DNA of 25,975 nt from an uncultured Sutterella sp. (GTDB lineage Bacteria > Pseudomonadota > Gammaproteobacteria > Burkholderiales > Burkholderiaceae_F): the NCBI GenBank assembly GCA_934255515.1, contig CAKQON010000022.1, positions 1 to 25,975 on the forward strand, in the 5' to 3' direction. Positions 6,849-15,333 of this stretch are shown here, in pieces. The notes below the pieces were generated by a model, which was given only the letters and a program-made list of their open reading frames with translations, made no database searches and was not told the origin of the DNA. Position 1 is the first letter of the stretch. Every line of letters begins with the position of its first letter. Position numbers and translations under genes: made by a program.

Positions 6849-9329
6849 TCAAATAGCCCTGCCGGTCTGACTTTCCTTTGTTCCCCGGATGTCGGCGGGC
6901 GTACCTTCGGCAACAATGCGGCCGCCTTCGGTACCGCCGCCGGGCCCAAGGTCAATGATCCAGTCGGCGTTCCTGATGACGTCGAGGTCGTGCTCGATCA
7001 CAATCACGGTTGCGCCGTTTTCAATCAGTCTCTGGAATACCTTGAGGAGCGTCAGCACGTCGAGCGGATGCAGGCCGATCGTCGGCTCGTCGAAGACAAA
7101 GACGGCATCGGACTGGGTCTTTCCCATTTCGGAGGCAAGCTTGAGGCGTTGCGCCTCGCCGCCTGAGAGGAGGGGAGTGGCTTCGCCGAGCGTGAGGTAG
7201 CCGAGCCCCAGGTCCTCGAGGACCTTCAGACGCTGAGAAACGAGCTTGAGGCCGTCGCAGGCCGTGAGGGCGCTCGTGATGTCCATCGCCATGATTTCGG
7301 GGAGCGAATAGCTTACGTTCTCCTTGTTTCTGTGCCTGACCTTCATGGCATCAGCCGCATAGCGCGATCCCCGGCATTCAGGGCAGGGGATGTCGACATC
7401 AGGCAGGAACTGAACGTCGAGACTCACGATGCCTGTGCCGTCGCAGACCGGGCACCGGAGCTTTCCGGTGTTGTAGGAGAAGTCGCTTGATTTCCAGCCG
7501 AGCGCCTTCGCATCTTCCGTTCGTGCAAAAACTTTCCTCAATTCATCGTGGACGTTCGCATAGGTGGCAACGGTAGAACGTACGTTGATTCCGATGGGGG
7601 ATGCGTCAATGAGCTTCACCTGCCGAATATCGGGCGCATCGATGGATTTGACGTGAGCGGGGAGGGGCTTCCCGGCGAGTTTGTTGAGGAGCGCCGGCAC
7701 AAGCGATTCGAGGATGAGCGTTGTTTTTCCGGAACCCGAAACGCCGGTTACGACCGTAAGGCGTCCCTTGGGGATCCTCACGGAGAGCGGATGCACCGTA
7801 TGGATGCTGTCGGTTTCCATGGATATGACGCCGAGGCCGAACATATGTTCCTTCGGCGTCACCTTGCGGCTGCGGATGGTTTGGCCGGAAAGGAATGGGC
7901 CGATCAGGCTCTTCGGGTCGGCTTCGATTGCCTCAAGAGGTCCCTCTGCGACAACAGTGCCGCCGCCGGCACCGGCTTTCGGCCCCATTTCGATCATCCA
8001 GTCCGCGGCATTCAAAATCTGCGCGTCATGGTCGACCAGGACAACGGAGTTGCCGTCGTTGATCAAGTCGTTCATCACGCCGATCAAGCCCTTGATGTTC
8101 GCAGGATGAAGGCCGATGGAAGGTTCATCAAGCACGTAGAGCACGCCCGTCGTTCTGTTGCGAACGGCGCGCGCGAGCTGCATGCGCTGGCGTTCGCCCG
8201 TTGAAAGCGACGCGGCGGAGCGATCGAGCGTCAGGTAGCTGAATCCAAGGTCGAGGAGGCGATTTGCTGTTTCCAGGAAAGAGGCGCAGATGCACTCAGC
8301 CATCGGACGCATCGCTTCGGGGAGCGTCTCCGGTACGCCCTTGACCCAAAGAACCAGCTCAGAGAGCGTCATGCGGCAGGCGTCGTCGAGTCCGATGCCG
8401 CAGAGACGCGGAGCCCGTGCGGCTTCCGAGATGCGGGAGCCATGGCAGTCCGGGCAGACGTCTTCCTTCAGGAATTTCGCAACGCGCTTCATGCCGGCAT
8501 CGTCCTTCACCTTGGCGAGCGCATTTTCAACCGTGTAGACGGCATTGTAGTAGGTGAAGTCGAGTTCGCCCGCCGTCTGAATGTCGGAGTGCTTCGGCTT
8601 ATACAAGATGTGCTTCTTGACGGCAGGGCCGTTGAAGACGATGTCTTTTTCCTTTTCAGTCAGATCCTTGAAGGGGATGTCGGTGCGCACCCCCATGGCC
8701 CGGCAGACATCCGTCATCAGGGACCACATGAGCGAATTCCAGGGAGCTACCGCGCCTTCGTCGATTGTGAGATTCGGATCGGGAACAAGCGTGGAGCGGT
8801 CGACGGTTCTCACGATTCCGGTGCCGCCGCAGGTCCGGCAGGCACCCTGACTGTTGAAGGCAAGATCCTCTGCGGATGGCGCATAGAATTCCGCGCCGCA
8901 GACGGGGCACTTAAGCGGCTGACCCGCAGCGACATTGAGGCTCGGCAGCACATAGTGTCCGTTCGGGCAGCGATGACTCGCGAGTCGCGAGAACATCAGG
9001 CGCAGACTGTTCAAAAGCTCGGTACCGGTGCCGAAGGTGCTTCGAATTCCGGGGATTCCGGGCCTCTGGCGAAGTGCCAGCGCTGCCGGCACGTGGAGGA
9101 CTTCGTCGACATCCGCTTTGGGAGCCTGCGTCATGCGCCGGCGCGTATAGGTCGAAAGCGCTTCAAGGTAGCGTCTCGAACCTTCGGAATAAAGAATTCC
9201 CAGCGCGAGCGATGATTTGCCCGAGCCCGATAAGCCGGAAACGGCCACGATTTTGCCGAGAGGCACATCGACATTGATGTTCTTGAGGTTGTGAACGCGC
9301 GCACCGCGGATCTGAATGGTGTCGACCAT
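6849..9329 (-). CDS. uvrA: class II UvrA-like excinuclease ATPase (UvrA2 type)
   Basis: Tandem-ABC DNA-damage recognition ATPase of 826 aa, clearly shorter than canonical UvrA (about 940 aa). The first Walker A is GLSGSGKS (32-39). Cys pairs CPVC and CRTC follow. The first signature reads LSTGERQR rather than LSGGE, with Walker B LYVLDEPSIGLHP. The second half has Walker A GVSGSGKT, a zinc module CPVC...CPEC, signature LLSGGEAQR and Walker B VFVFDEPTIGLHP. The short length and the LSTGE signature fit class II UvrA proteins (UvrA2/DrrC-like), which are linked to drug or damage tolerance and often lack a full UvrB-binding domain. It stands alone, with no uvrB or transporter next to it. The ATG at 9329 lacks a strong ribosome binding site. 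Confidence 0.88.
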   Translation of the reverse strand: MVDTIQIRGARVHNLKNINVDVPLGKIVAVSGLSGSGKSSLALGILYSEGSRRYLEALSTYTRRRMTQAPKADVDEVLHVPAALALRQRPGIPGIRSTFGTGTELLNSLRLMFSRLASHRCPNGHYVLPSLNVAAGQPLKCPVCGAEFYAPSAEDLAFNSQGACRTCGGTGIVRTVDRSTLVPDPNLTIDEGAVAPWNSLMWSLMTDVCRAMGVRTDIPFKDLTEKEKDIVFNGPAVKKHILYKPKHSDIQTAGELDFTYYNAVYTVENALAKVKDDAGMKRVAKFLKEDVCPDCHGSRISEAARAPRLCGIGLDDACRMTLSELVLWVKGVPETLPEAMRPMAECICASFLETANRLLDLGFSYLTLDRSAASLSTGERQRMQLARAVRNRTTGVLYVLDEPSIGLHPANIKGLIGVMNDLINDGNSVVLVDHDAQILNAADWMIEMGPKAGAGGGTVVAEGPLEAIEADPKSLIGPFLSGQTIRSRKVTPKEHMFGLGVISMETDSIHTVHPLSVRIPKGRLTVVTGVSGSGKTTLILESLVPALLNKLAGKPLPAHVKSIDAPDIRQVKLIDASPIGINVRSTVATYANVHDELRKVFARTEDAKALGWKSSDFSYNTGKLRCPVCDGTGIVSLDVQFLPDVDIPCPECRGSRYAADAMKVRHRNKENVSYSLPEIMAMDITSALTACDGLKLVSQRLKVLEDLGLGYLTLGEATPLLSGGEAQRLKLASEMGKTQSDAVFVFDEPTIGLHPLDVLTLLKVFQRLIENGATVIVIEHDLDVIRNADWIIDLGPGGGTEGGRIVAEGTPADIRGTKESQTGRAI

Positions 9330-9879
9330 AAGCTTTGCCGAAACGGGAATGGAGTCAATACCTGCAAGTCTAACTTCGGCGCTAACAGTGATCGTGAATC
9401 GATTTAGGCAGAGTTTTCCAGGCTTGAGACCTGGACTAAATTTTGGTGCTTAGAAGCCCGGCCGGAAAAGTCGATATTCAACATAACGACTATTATGTTG
9501 AATAATATAAAGCAGTTTTTAGACACTTTGTCAGATAAACTGATCAGCGCGATTTACCCAATGGTTCTGTAAAAATTCTGAATTGTTTTCAGAATTACTG
9601 CAGCCAGCTAATTCCATGATGCGTATTCGGTGAATATCAAGTGGGCTTTCGCCGATTTTGTTCTTAAAAAGTAGGTTGTAGTCTGAGCTCAGCGAGGGCT
9701 TTGCCCTCTCCGCCTTCGACGGATTCACCCAGAGTTTTGTGGCCCGTAGTAAAACCTTTGATGCAGCTGTGCAGCACCGTTCGCGCATTTTCAATCCGGC
9801 CGTCGGTTCTAAAGAGCGGCGACATCGGAGGCGGGATCGTTCCTCGCCTGGAGGAACTTCCGCGCAGGAGCTCGAGAAC
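9330..9879. other. gene-poor gap between uvrA-like and DUF262 genes
   Basis: About 550 bp, AT-rich in its middle. It holds the uvrA-side upstream region, the inverted repeat at 9476-9503, a CCAGG/CCTGG hairpin near 9418-9434 and an AATTCTGA/TCAGAATT hairpin (9574-9596). On the minus strand the last is followed by a short T-run and could be a weak terminator for the DUF262 genes. An 87-codon minus-strand ORF (9531-9794) gives no recognisable protein, and I leave it out. Confidence 0.4.
9476..9503. promoter_or_regulatory. perfect 10-bp inverted repeat, operator-like
   Basis: ATTCAACATA (9476-9485) and TATGTTGAAT (9494-9503) are exact reverse complements separated by 8 bp. There is no GC-rich stem or U-run, so a terminator is unlikely. 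The symmetry and arm length resemble a dimeric regulator's binding site. It lies about 150 bp upstream of the uvrA-like start. It does not match the LexA consensus I know. The regulator is unknown. Confidence 0.45.
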
Positions 9880-12003
9880 TCACGGAAGCCTGAACTCCGT
9901 CAGATAGCGCGACCAAATCTCGGTGATGGCAGGAACGATTTCCAGGTCGAACGCGCCTTCCGAGTTTTCAGCTTCCGCAGTCAGCTCTGCTGTCCACTTG
10001 AGTTTCGGAGAAGGATTGCCGGGCATTTCCCTCGCCCGCTGCTCAGGCGCCTTGTCGGTCCATTTGGTATTGGTGCTCGGATCGACCAGTGCAAGGTTCC
10101 CTAGTCGGTGCAGGCTGTCGAACTCAGTTTCGCTGATTTCGTTTCTCTCCTTCATAGCCTTCGCCGTTTCCTGAGCAAACCAATGGTCAATCTGACCACG
10201 GCTCACGATTCTGAATTCGTTCCGGAGGAAGTTTTCAAACGAATTCATAAACTGCGGTGCGATGAGCGCATCTTTAAACGGCATGAGACTCTTCTTTTCC
10301 GGGATGCCGCCGGCAGCTTCCCCCATGAGCTCCCGGAGTCGGTTCTTTCTGTTCCTGCTACCGGCAAAATCAAACCAAAGCATCCAATCGATGAAGAAAA
10401 GAGGCCACTGGCGGATGCCATCGCCATAACGCCATCGATCAATTTCCTCTGCAACCTCCCCCGCGGCTTCCGCAAGAAGATCTTTCCCGGAAGTACGAGA
10501 AACCGCTAGCTCGTAAGCAATCTTTGTTGCAGAGCCGTCGGGCCTGCTGCGCGCATAGGTAAAGCCCAATGCGACGAGACGGGCGAGCGCTTCAGCTTCA
10601 AGATCCCAGCCTGCCTTGTCGTCAAAAACCGGCAGAAGGGTTTGCTTGAATTGGGCCGCTTCTTTGGGCAGCGGATAATTCTTGAGCCCGCTCTCAAGAG
10701 CGAAGGCTCCGAGAACCAGCAGCCAATATTGGCCTGAAGCCTGATAGCTGTTGGCCGCCATGAAGGACAAAGCCAGCTGGCGAAGAGGCGTTTTCGAACC
10801 TCCAACCACGTCGTAAGTTTTAGAGTCTCTGAAAGGCGCCCATTTCCCGACGACGCGGACAAGCACCGACACCACGAACATAAGACGCATCAGGTTTTCA
10901 GGACCCGCTGCCGGGACTTCTTTATCGTTGTTCTTAACCAGCCAGTCGAAGCGTGAGCGTATGTCCTTCACCGAACCCGCCTCATCCGTCCGCGACAATG
11001 CGTACGGGGCGCCTCTTCCCATCCGCAGCTTCAGAATCTCATTTGCCATGACGAGGAGGTTGAGCATGTCGATTGGGGAAAGCTGAAGCGATGCGGGCAC
11101 AACCGGCGCTTCTGTTTTTTCCGCCGGAACACTCGCAATGGGAGCACCCTCCTTGAGCATCTCGCCAAGGCTCAATTCCCTCCTCTGCTCCTCAATGCTC
11201 CCTTCCGCGGCTTTCATCGCCTCCTTCATTGCATCAAAGGAAGGCTCTTTGACGCATTCTTCATAGGAGCTTAGCCGCCGCTCGCAGTCATTCCAGATCT
11301 GGTTGAAGAAGCTTCGGTCAAGCGGGTGGGCGTCGCCGAAAATCTGCAGGAACCGAGATTTCAGCTGGTCGAGGAGCGAGAGCTGCTGGCCTCGGACATT
11401 GATGATCTCGAACATCTTCGATGCTTCGTTCTGAGCGCCGGCCTTGAGCGGCAGCACAACGAGCATTACCTGAATGTTCTTCTTCTCCTTGAGCCATTTC
11501 AAAAGTCGAGCTCTGTCGACATCTTCAAGATGATCCCGGATAGCCTTCAATTGCAGGTCATGCCGCGGGAGACGCGTCTTATCAGCATTTTCCTTAGCGG
11601 TGAGGTATCGATAGGCGGCAATGAGTTCCCCGCAGCGGTTTTTATCTTTCTCTTCCTTCGGCGACAACTCATTGAGGAGGATGTCAATCGTCGTCAGGCG
11701 CTGCTGTCCGTCAAGGACCTGGAGTTCATTAGAGTTCTTATCGGTCGATCGGGTACAGACAATCGTGCCGAGCGAGTATGGCTCGGAATGCGAAGATCGC
11801 CACGCGTCAATCAGGTCCGCCATAAGCTGCCCCACCTGCTCTTCCCGCCAGCTGTAGCCGCGCTGAAAGGCCGGGATCACAAGAGACAATTTCTTCTGTT
11901 CAATCTGCTTTCTGAGAGACCCGATGCTTTCCAGAGAGGCTTCAAAAGGCTGATCTGCCTGCGCTTTGGCGTCGTTTTCAACGCGTGCTTCATCAGTGTT
12001 CAT
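9880..12003 (-). CDS. DUF262-DUF1524 protein, GmrSD-like nuclease component
   Basis: 707-aa protein with an N-terminal DUF262 (ParB/Srx-like NTPase) domain, showing IPAFQRGYSW (43-52) and DGQQRLTT (98-105), and a C-terminal DUF1524 HNH nuclease domain. The HNH core is visible as the His of IDHW (about 607), the Asn of LGNL (about 636) and the Asn of STNT (about 645), giving His-Asn-Asn. The usual Pro after the His motif is Ala here. This architecture is that of GmrSD/type IV restriction enzymes, which use nucleotide-dependent DUF262 to license cutting of modified phage DNA. I chose ATG 12003 over the TTG at 12030 because GGGGA precedes it and it overlaps the upstream stop by 11 nt, typical of coupled genes. 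It is probably cytoplasmic. The middle region (about 250-550) is unrecognised and largely helical. Confidence 0.82.
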   Translation of the reverse strand: MNTDEARVENDAKAQADQPFEASLESIGSLRKQIEQKKLSLVIPAFQRGYSWREEQVGQLMADLIDAWRSSHSEPYSLGTIVCTRSTDKNSNELQVLDGQQRLTTIDILLNELSPKEEKDKNRCGELIAAYRYLTAKENADKTRLPRHDLQLKAIRDHLEDVDRARLLKWLKEKKNIQVMLVVLPLKAGAQNEASKMFEIINVRGQQLSLLDQLKSRFLQIFGDAHPLDRSFFNQIWNDCERRLSSYEECVKEPSFDAMKEAMKAAEGSIEEQRRELSLGEMLKEGAPIASVPAEKTEAPVVPASLQLSPIDMLNLLVMANEILKLRMGRGAPYALSRTDEAGSVKDIRSRFDWLVKNNDKEVPAAGPENLMRLMFVVSVLVRVVGKWAPFRDSKTYDVVGGSKTPLRQLALSFMAANSYQASGQYWLLVLGAFALESGLKNYPLPKEAAQFKQTLLPVFDDKAGWDLEAEALARLVALGFTYARSRPDGSATKIAYELAVSRTSGKDLLAEAAGEVAEEIDRWRYGDGIRQWPLFFIDWMLWFDFAGSRNRKNRLRELMGEAAGGIPEKKSLMPFKDALIAPQFMNSFENFLRNEFRIVSRGQIDHWFAQETAKAMKERNEISETEFDSLHRLGNLALVDPSTNTKWTDKAPEQRAREMPGNPSPKLKWTAELTAEAENSEGAFDLEIVPAITEIWSRYLTEFRLP

Positions 12004-13807
12004 TAGCGTTCCCCGACTGGCTGACATCAATCAGATATTTTTGCTGGCGCTCGTAGTTTTCTGCATAGCGGGAGTCCTGAAAGCGGTCAGGATGCGTCAG
12101 AGCCTTTAGTTCCCGCAGACAGGCCGCGGGACTTCCGGATCGATGAGGAAGGAAGAAGAAACTTTCCTCTGGATTGCGGTATTTGAGCCACTTAAGCATG
12201 GTGTCTGCTGCCAATCTGTCATAGATGCCGTACTTCTTTCCACCTCGATTGCTGAAAATATCGAGCAGTCGGGCAAATGAACAGAGCCAGGCTCGCAAAT
12301 CAGGATCATCGCGAAGCGCTGCGCCGATTTTTTCAGCCGAAAGCCGCTCGAACCCTTTATCTTCCTCAAGGTAGGCATTGAATCCGTCGTCGCCTACCTT
12401 CAGGAAGCGGTCCGCCCAGGCTATGCCGGCAAGAACGAGAAGCTGATGTTCTTCGGCATTCAAATGAATGAGTGAGGAATAGACGCGGGAACCGCCATCC
12501 TGAGGCTCCGTCATTGCGGTTATGGCCTCTGCAATAGCAAGGTAAAGCTCAATCGCACGGAAAAAACCTATCCCAGCTCCGGGATCATCGAGCAAATCGA
12601 AATTGAAACGTTTATGACCGGCGGTTATGGCCTCTGCAATAGCAAGGTGGAGCTCATTCACGCCGAAAAATCCTATGCCGGTCCCGGGATCATCGAGCAA
12701 ACCAAAAGCAAAACGTTCATGACCGGCGGCTCCGCCCTCCGAACTCAGCTTCCAATCAATAAAGCGGTCTCTGAGATGAGTGCCAGTTTTGCCTTTCAGG
12801 AGCGACAGGCATCGATCGCGAAAAGCCGGGCGGGAAGATTCCCAGGGCGCGATGCCGAATCTCATCAGCATCGCGGGTATGACGAAGCTGGAAACGAGTG
12901 TTGCCAGGCGTTCGCGATCCGGCGATTTGTCTTCTGCCGAACTCGTTTTCGCAGCATCGTCCTCATCCGGAACCTCTTCCTCGCCATCATTGAAAAGGTG
13001 CCAGATGCGCCCCATTTCCGGATGAAAACAGGCTTTGGCCACACGCATGTGATAGGCCTTCAGGAGATCGAGGAGCGAAAGCGGCAGTCCGCGATTGTTT
13101 TCTCCCTGAAAGAATTGTTCGGCCGCTACCTGCGAGATGAGAAGCCTCACGGCAACCATGCCTTTGCGGAGGATGTACTCGAAGCGCCCAACGTCCCTGC
13201 ATAGCATTGCAAGGTAAAGGTCCGGTCCGTCGATGCGCAGCAACTCATAGTCGAGCTTGAATTCCTCGAATACCTTGCGCACCTGGGCATGCGTCCTCGG
13301 ATTGGATGAGAACAAAATTTGCTTTTCCAGGATGGACTTTGCAGCTTTCCACTGTTCCCGGATGACATCCAAGAGCGCGGCATCCGCTTTCGAGGCCTGC
13401 TTTGCTGTTTCTTCAAGCGCTGAAACCTGAAGATCAATGACGGCAGCGATGAGAAGGAAGCTCGTAAGGCGTTGCTGACCGTCCAGAATTTCCCAGCAGT
13501 CATCGTTCGTCTCGCATTTGCGCAGGCAGATGGAGCCGAAAAAGTATTCCGGCGCATGCACGCCGGAACCCATGGAATCGTCAGAGGGATACCAGGACCC
13601 GGGCGCGCCGTCAGGATCTGCACGGAGTTCGTCCACGTCATCGAGGAGTTTCTGCACGTCGGCTTTTGTCCAAACATAGGGCCGCTGGAAGTCTGGAAAC
13701 ACGAACCGCTTCGCACGCCCGCCGGCGTAGGAATCAAACTTGAACTCGAAGACGTCGGCAAGCGAAAACGCAACTTTGCTGGCGGTTGCTGCGGCAGATT
13801 GAGGCAT
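11993..13807 (-). CDS. DUF262 protein, partner of the DUF262-DUF1524 gene
   Basis: 604-aa protein starting at ATG 13807, just after GGGAAG. The DUF262 hallmarks are FPDFQRPYVW (37-46) and EILDGQQRLTS (about 106-116). Unlike its neighbour it shows no DUF1524 HNH motif at its C-terminus. The open frame continues upstream to 14239, but that part is transposon tnpB sequence, so the native start is almost certainly 13807. It contains an internal tandem repeat of 35 residues (AGHERF... and AGHKRF... units, DNA 12516-12725). Its last 11 nt overlap the next gene, so the two are co-translated and likely act as one module. A role as regulator or sensor of the nuclease partner is inferred from GmrSD-type systems. 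A DNA-modification sensor is possible but unproven. Confidence 0.78.
   Translation of the reverse strand: MPQSAAATASKVAFSLADVFEFKFDSYAGGRAKRFVFPDFQRPYVWTKADVQKLLDDVDELRADPDGAPGSWYPSDDSMGSGVHAPEYFFGSICLRKCETNDDCWEILDGQQRLTSFLLIAAVIDLQVSALEETAKQASKADAALLDVIREQWKAAKSILEKQILFSSNPRTHAQVRKVFEEFKLDYELLRIDGPDLYLAMLCRDVGRFEYILRKGMVAVRLLISQVAAEQFFQGENNRGLPLSLLDLLKAYHMRVAKACFHPEMGRIWHLFNDGEEEVPDEDDAAKTSSAEDKSPDRERLATLVSSFVIPAMLMRFGIAPWESSRPAFRDRCLSLLKGKTGTHLRDRFIDWKLSSEGGAAGHERFAFGLLDDPGTGIGFFGVNELHLAIAEAITAGHKRFNFDLLDDPGAGIGFFRAIELYLAIAEAITAMTEPQDGGSRVYSSLIHLNAEEHQLLVLAGIAWADRFLKVGDDGFNAYLEEDKGFERLSAEKIGAALRDDPDLRAWLCSFARLLDIFSNRGGKKYGIYDRLAADTMLKWLKYRNPEESFFFLPHRSGSPAACLRELKALTHPDRFQDSRYAENYERQQKYLIDVSQSGNANEH
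12516..12725 (-). repeat. 105-bp tandem duplication inside the DUF262 gene
   Basis: Units 12516-12620 and 12621-12725 are directly adjacent and exactly 105 bp each. I count about 17 differences, so roughly 84% identity. The first 28 bases of each unit are identical. The length is a multiple of three, so the frame is kept and 35 residues are repeated, with 27 identical. The divergence shows the duplication is not a recent assembly artefact. Confidence 0.92.
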
Positions 13808-14190
13808 TTCTTCCCGGTGAATCGAATGAGCGCGTTCACGATGGATTCGAGCCTTGATCGGCTCCATTTTCGGCACGCGCACGTAGTTGGGGGCAACGGA
13901 GACGTAGGTGCAGTGATAGCTCGACTGCGGGCCTCGGCGGGACCTGTAGTGCGGAAAGCCCGCTCTTTTCTCAAAGAATGCGCGGTAGCGCTTGTTGAGA
14001 TTCCGGACCGATTCCTGAAGCGCCATCGAATCGTATTCCCTGAGCCATGCGTACTTCTTCGACTTCTTGGCTCTGGCGATGTGCGGCTTGATCTCGTGGA
14101 TAAGATCGAGCGAAACGCCCCGAGTACGGTAGTAGTGCTTTTTCAGGAAGAGCGCCATGTTCCAGCGAAAGCATTGTGAACCGCAGTAAA
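13808..14190 (-). pseudogene. tnpB (IS200/IS605 OrfB) N-terminal fragment fused in frame to DUF262 gene
   Basis: Translation in the DUF262 frame gives a TnpB-type N-terminal domain. It has CFRWNMALFLKKHYYRTRG, then WLREYDSMALQESVRNLNKR, AFFEKRAGFPHYRSRRG and VRVPKMEPIKARIHRE. These match the helical and beta-barrel (WED-like) part of TnpB, including the FF-GFP-R-S motif. The RuvC catalytic region and zinc finger are absent because the sequence switches to DUF262 at about 13810. No intact TnpA or omega-RNA region is present, so it cannot act as a guided nuclease. It is probably the scar of a transposon insertion or deletion next to the defence genes. Confidence 0.75.
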
Positions 14191-14400
14191 GGCCTTGGTG
14201 CGGGCTCTGCCTTTCGGCATGTCCCGTGCTTCCCGCCACTCCTTCGTTTCACGCATGCGCTGAAGACGCCCGAGAGCCGTCCCGAGCGTCGCGTTGTAGA
14301 GCATGCGGCCGAACTCGAATGCCTTTTCGAGAAAACGATTTTGCTGATCGTTTACACGAAGCGGGAGTTCGACGATGTAGGAAGAAGTAGTAGATCGCAT
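14160..14400 (-). pseudogene. second tnpB N-terminal fragment (different frame)
   Basis: From ATG 14400 a minus-strand frame reads a TnpB N-terminus of the ELPLRVNDQQNRFLEKAFEF type, followed by GRMLYNATLGTALGRLQRM and a KEWREARDMPKGRART segment, then stops at 14143. It carries its own copy of the R-x-L-Y-N-x-x-L motif. The next fragment contains an equivalent CFRWNMAL motif. The two pieces therefore look like the same region of two different tnpB genes joined near 14160-14190, not one gene with a frameshift. The catalytic domain is missing. Confidence 0.68.
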
Positions 14401-14645
14401 ATGGCTATGTTACTTCACGTTCCAAAAATGGGTACGCCTTGGCCCCTCTTTGAAAAGAGAGGTTTGCGGCGTACTGTTTCTATCAATGCGGCGCTTCAAT
14501 ATGCAACGCGTCATTTCCCGGCTCATGCATCTCGAAAACGCTCAGTCGTCATCATGCCGTTCAAGCCTCCCAGGTTATAAAATGCGGCGCGATCAAAGAG
14601 CCCTCCGCCAGCTCTCGCAAGTTACCACCAGCTTCCCCTCCAGCC
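14401..14645. promoter_or_regulatory. upstream region of phosphoribosyltransferase gene
   Basis: This stretch contains a CCTCT...AGAGG hairpin around 14443-14462 that could be a leftover transposon-end structure. A TATAAA -10-like hexamer at 14576-14581 (in TTATAAAATG) could start the phosphoribosyltransferase transcript about 60 nt before its ATG. No good -35 is visible at the right spacing. Confidence 0.3.
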
Positions 14646-15236
14646 ATGAAGTATTTTGACTTTGAAATCTGCGGCCTTACCCGCAAGCTCCCCTACGTGC
14701 AAATCTCCGACAAGCTCGTACTTGCGAGCTTTGTCTGCCTCTCCGACACCGAGCTGGTTCAGACGGTTGCCCCTGAGCTTGTAAAGCGCCTGCCGGAGGT
14801 CGACTATCTCATGACGGCTGAAGCCAAGGGCATATGCCTCACGTACGAGATGAGCCGCATCATGGGCATGAAGGAATTCATCGTTGCCAGAAAGAGCCGC
14901 AAGCCCTACATGGTGAATCCGGTTTCGCACCATGTCTTTTCCATCACGACGCAGAAGGACCAGACCCTCTGGCTTGACGGCTGCGACGCCGACAAGATCC
15001 GCGGCAAGCGCGTTGCGCTGATCGACGACGTCATTGCCACGGGCGAATCGCTCGCCGCTATTGAAAGTCTGGCCCAAACCGCCGGCGCCAACGTCGTTGC
15101 CCGTGCCGCCATCCTTGCCGAACTTGGCGCAGTGAACCGCAAGGACATCATCTATCTCAAGGAGCACTACGTCTTCCGCGTCAACCCCGACGGCAGCTTT
15201 ACGCCGATCAATAACCTCGAGGAAGCGAATCAGTAA
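14646..15236 (+). CDS. phosphoribosyltransferase family protein (adenine/xanthine PRTase-like)
   Basis: 196-aa type I phosphoribosyltransferase, presumably joining a purine base to PRPP in the cytoplasm. The diagnostic PRPP-binding motif VALIDDVIATGES is complete. An upstream acidic/Ala loop (TAEAKGICL) and ARKSRKPY match adenine/xanthine PRTase layout more than hypoxanthine enzymes. The length suits Apt or Xpt, but I cannot assign the base. There is little ribosome binding sequence before the ATG (CCTCCAGCC). It is transcribed alone, away from the DUF262 cluster, and is followed by a strong terminator. Confidence 0.82.
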   Translation: MKYFDFEICGLTRKLPYVQISDKLVLASFVCLSDTELVQTVAPELVKRLPEVDYLMTAEAKGICLTYEMSRIMGMKEFIVARKSRKPYMVNPVSHHVFSITTQKDQTLWLDGCDADKIRGKRVALIDDVIATGESLAAIESLAQTAGANVVARAAILAELGAVNRKDIIYLKEHYVFRVNPDGSFTPINNLEEANQ

Positions 15237-15263
15237 TTCCCGGAACGACGCCATATAAATCAA

Positions 15264-15303
15264 GAGAGCCTCAGCACTCATCGTGCCGGGGCTCTCATTT
15301 TTA
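15264..15303 (+). terminator. intrinsic terminator after the phosphoribosyltransferase gene
   Basis: A stem GAGAGCC (15264-15270) / GGCTCTC (15290-15296), extended inside by GCAC/GTGC pairing, is followed by ATTTTTAG. It lies 27 nt after the stop codon. The opposite strand has only a weak T-rich tail, so it may act partly on the convergent flavoprotein remnant too. Confidence 0.85.
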
Positions 15304-15333
15304 GTCAGATTGCCTGACGGCTCAAATCATTCA

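Noticed and set aside
8442..9215. 257-codon plus-strand ORF within the uvrA-like gene
   Set aside because: Shadow of the strongly conserved minus-strand UvrA, whose motifs cover the region.
9531..9794. 87-codon minus-strand ORF in the 9.3-9.8 kb gap
   Set aside because: No recognisable family. May be a decayed gene but nothing supports coding.
12516..12725. CRISPR-like repeat
   Set aside because: Two long abutting coding repeats without spacers. No CRISPR array is visible in the window.
13147..13974. 275-codon minus-strand ORF overlapping the DUF262 gene
   Set aside because: Offset-frame shadow. The DUF262 motifs FQRPYVW and DGQQR are in the other frame.
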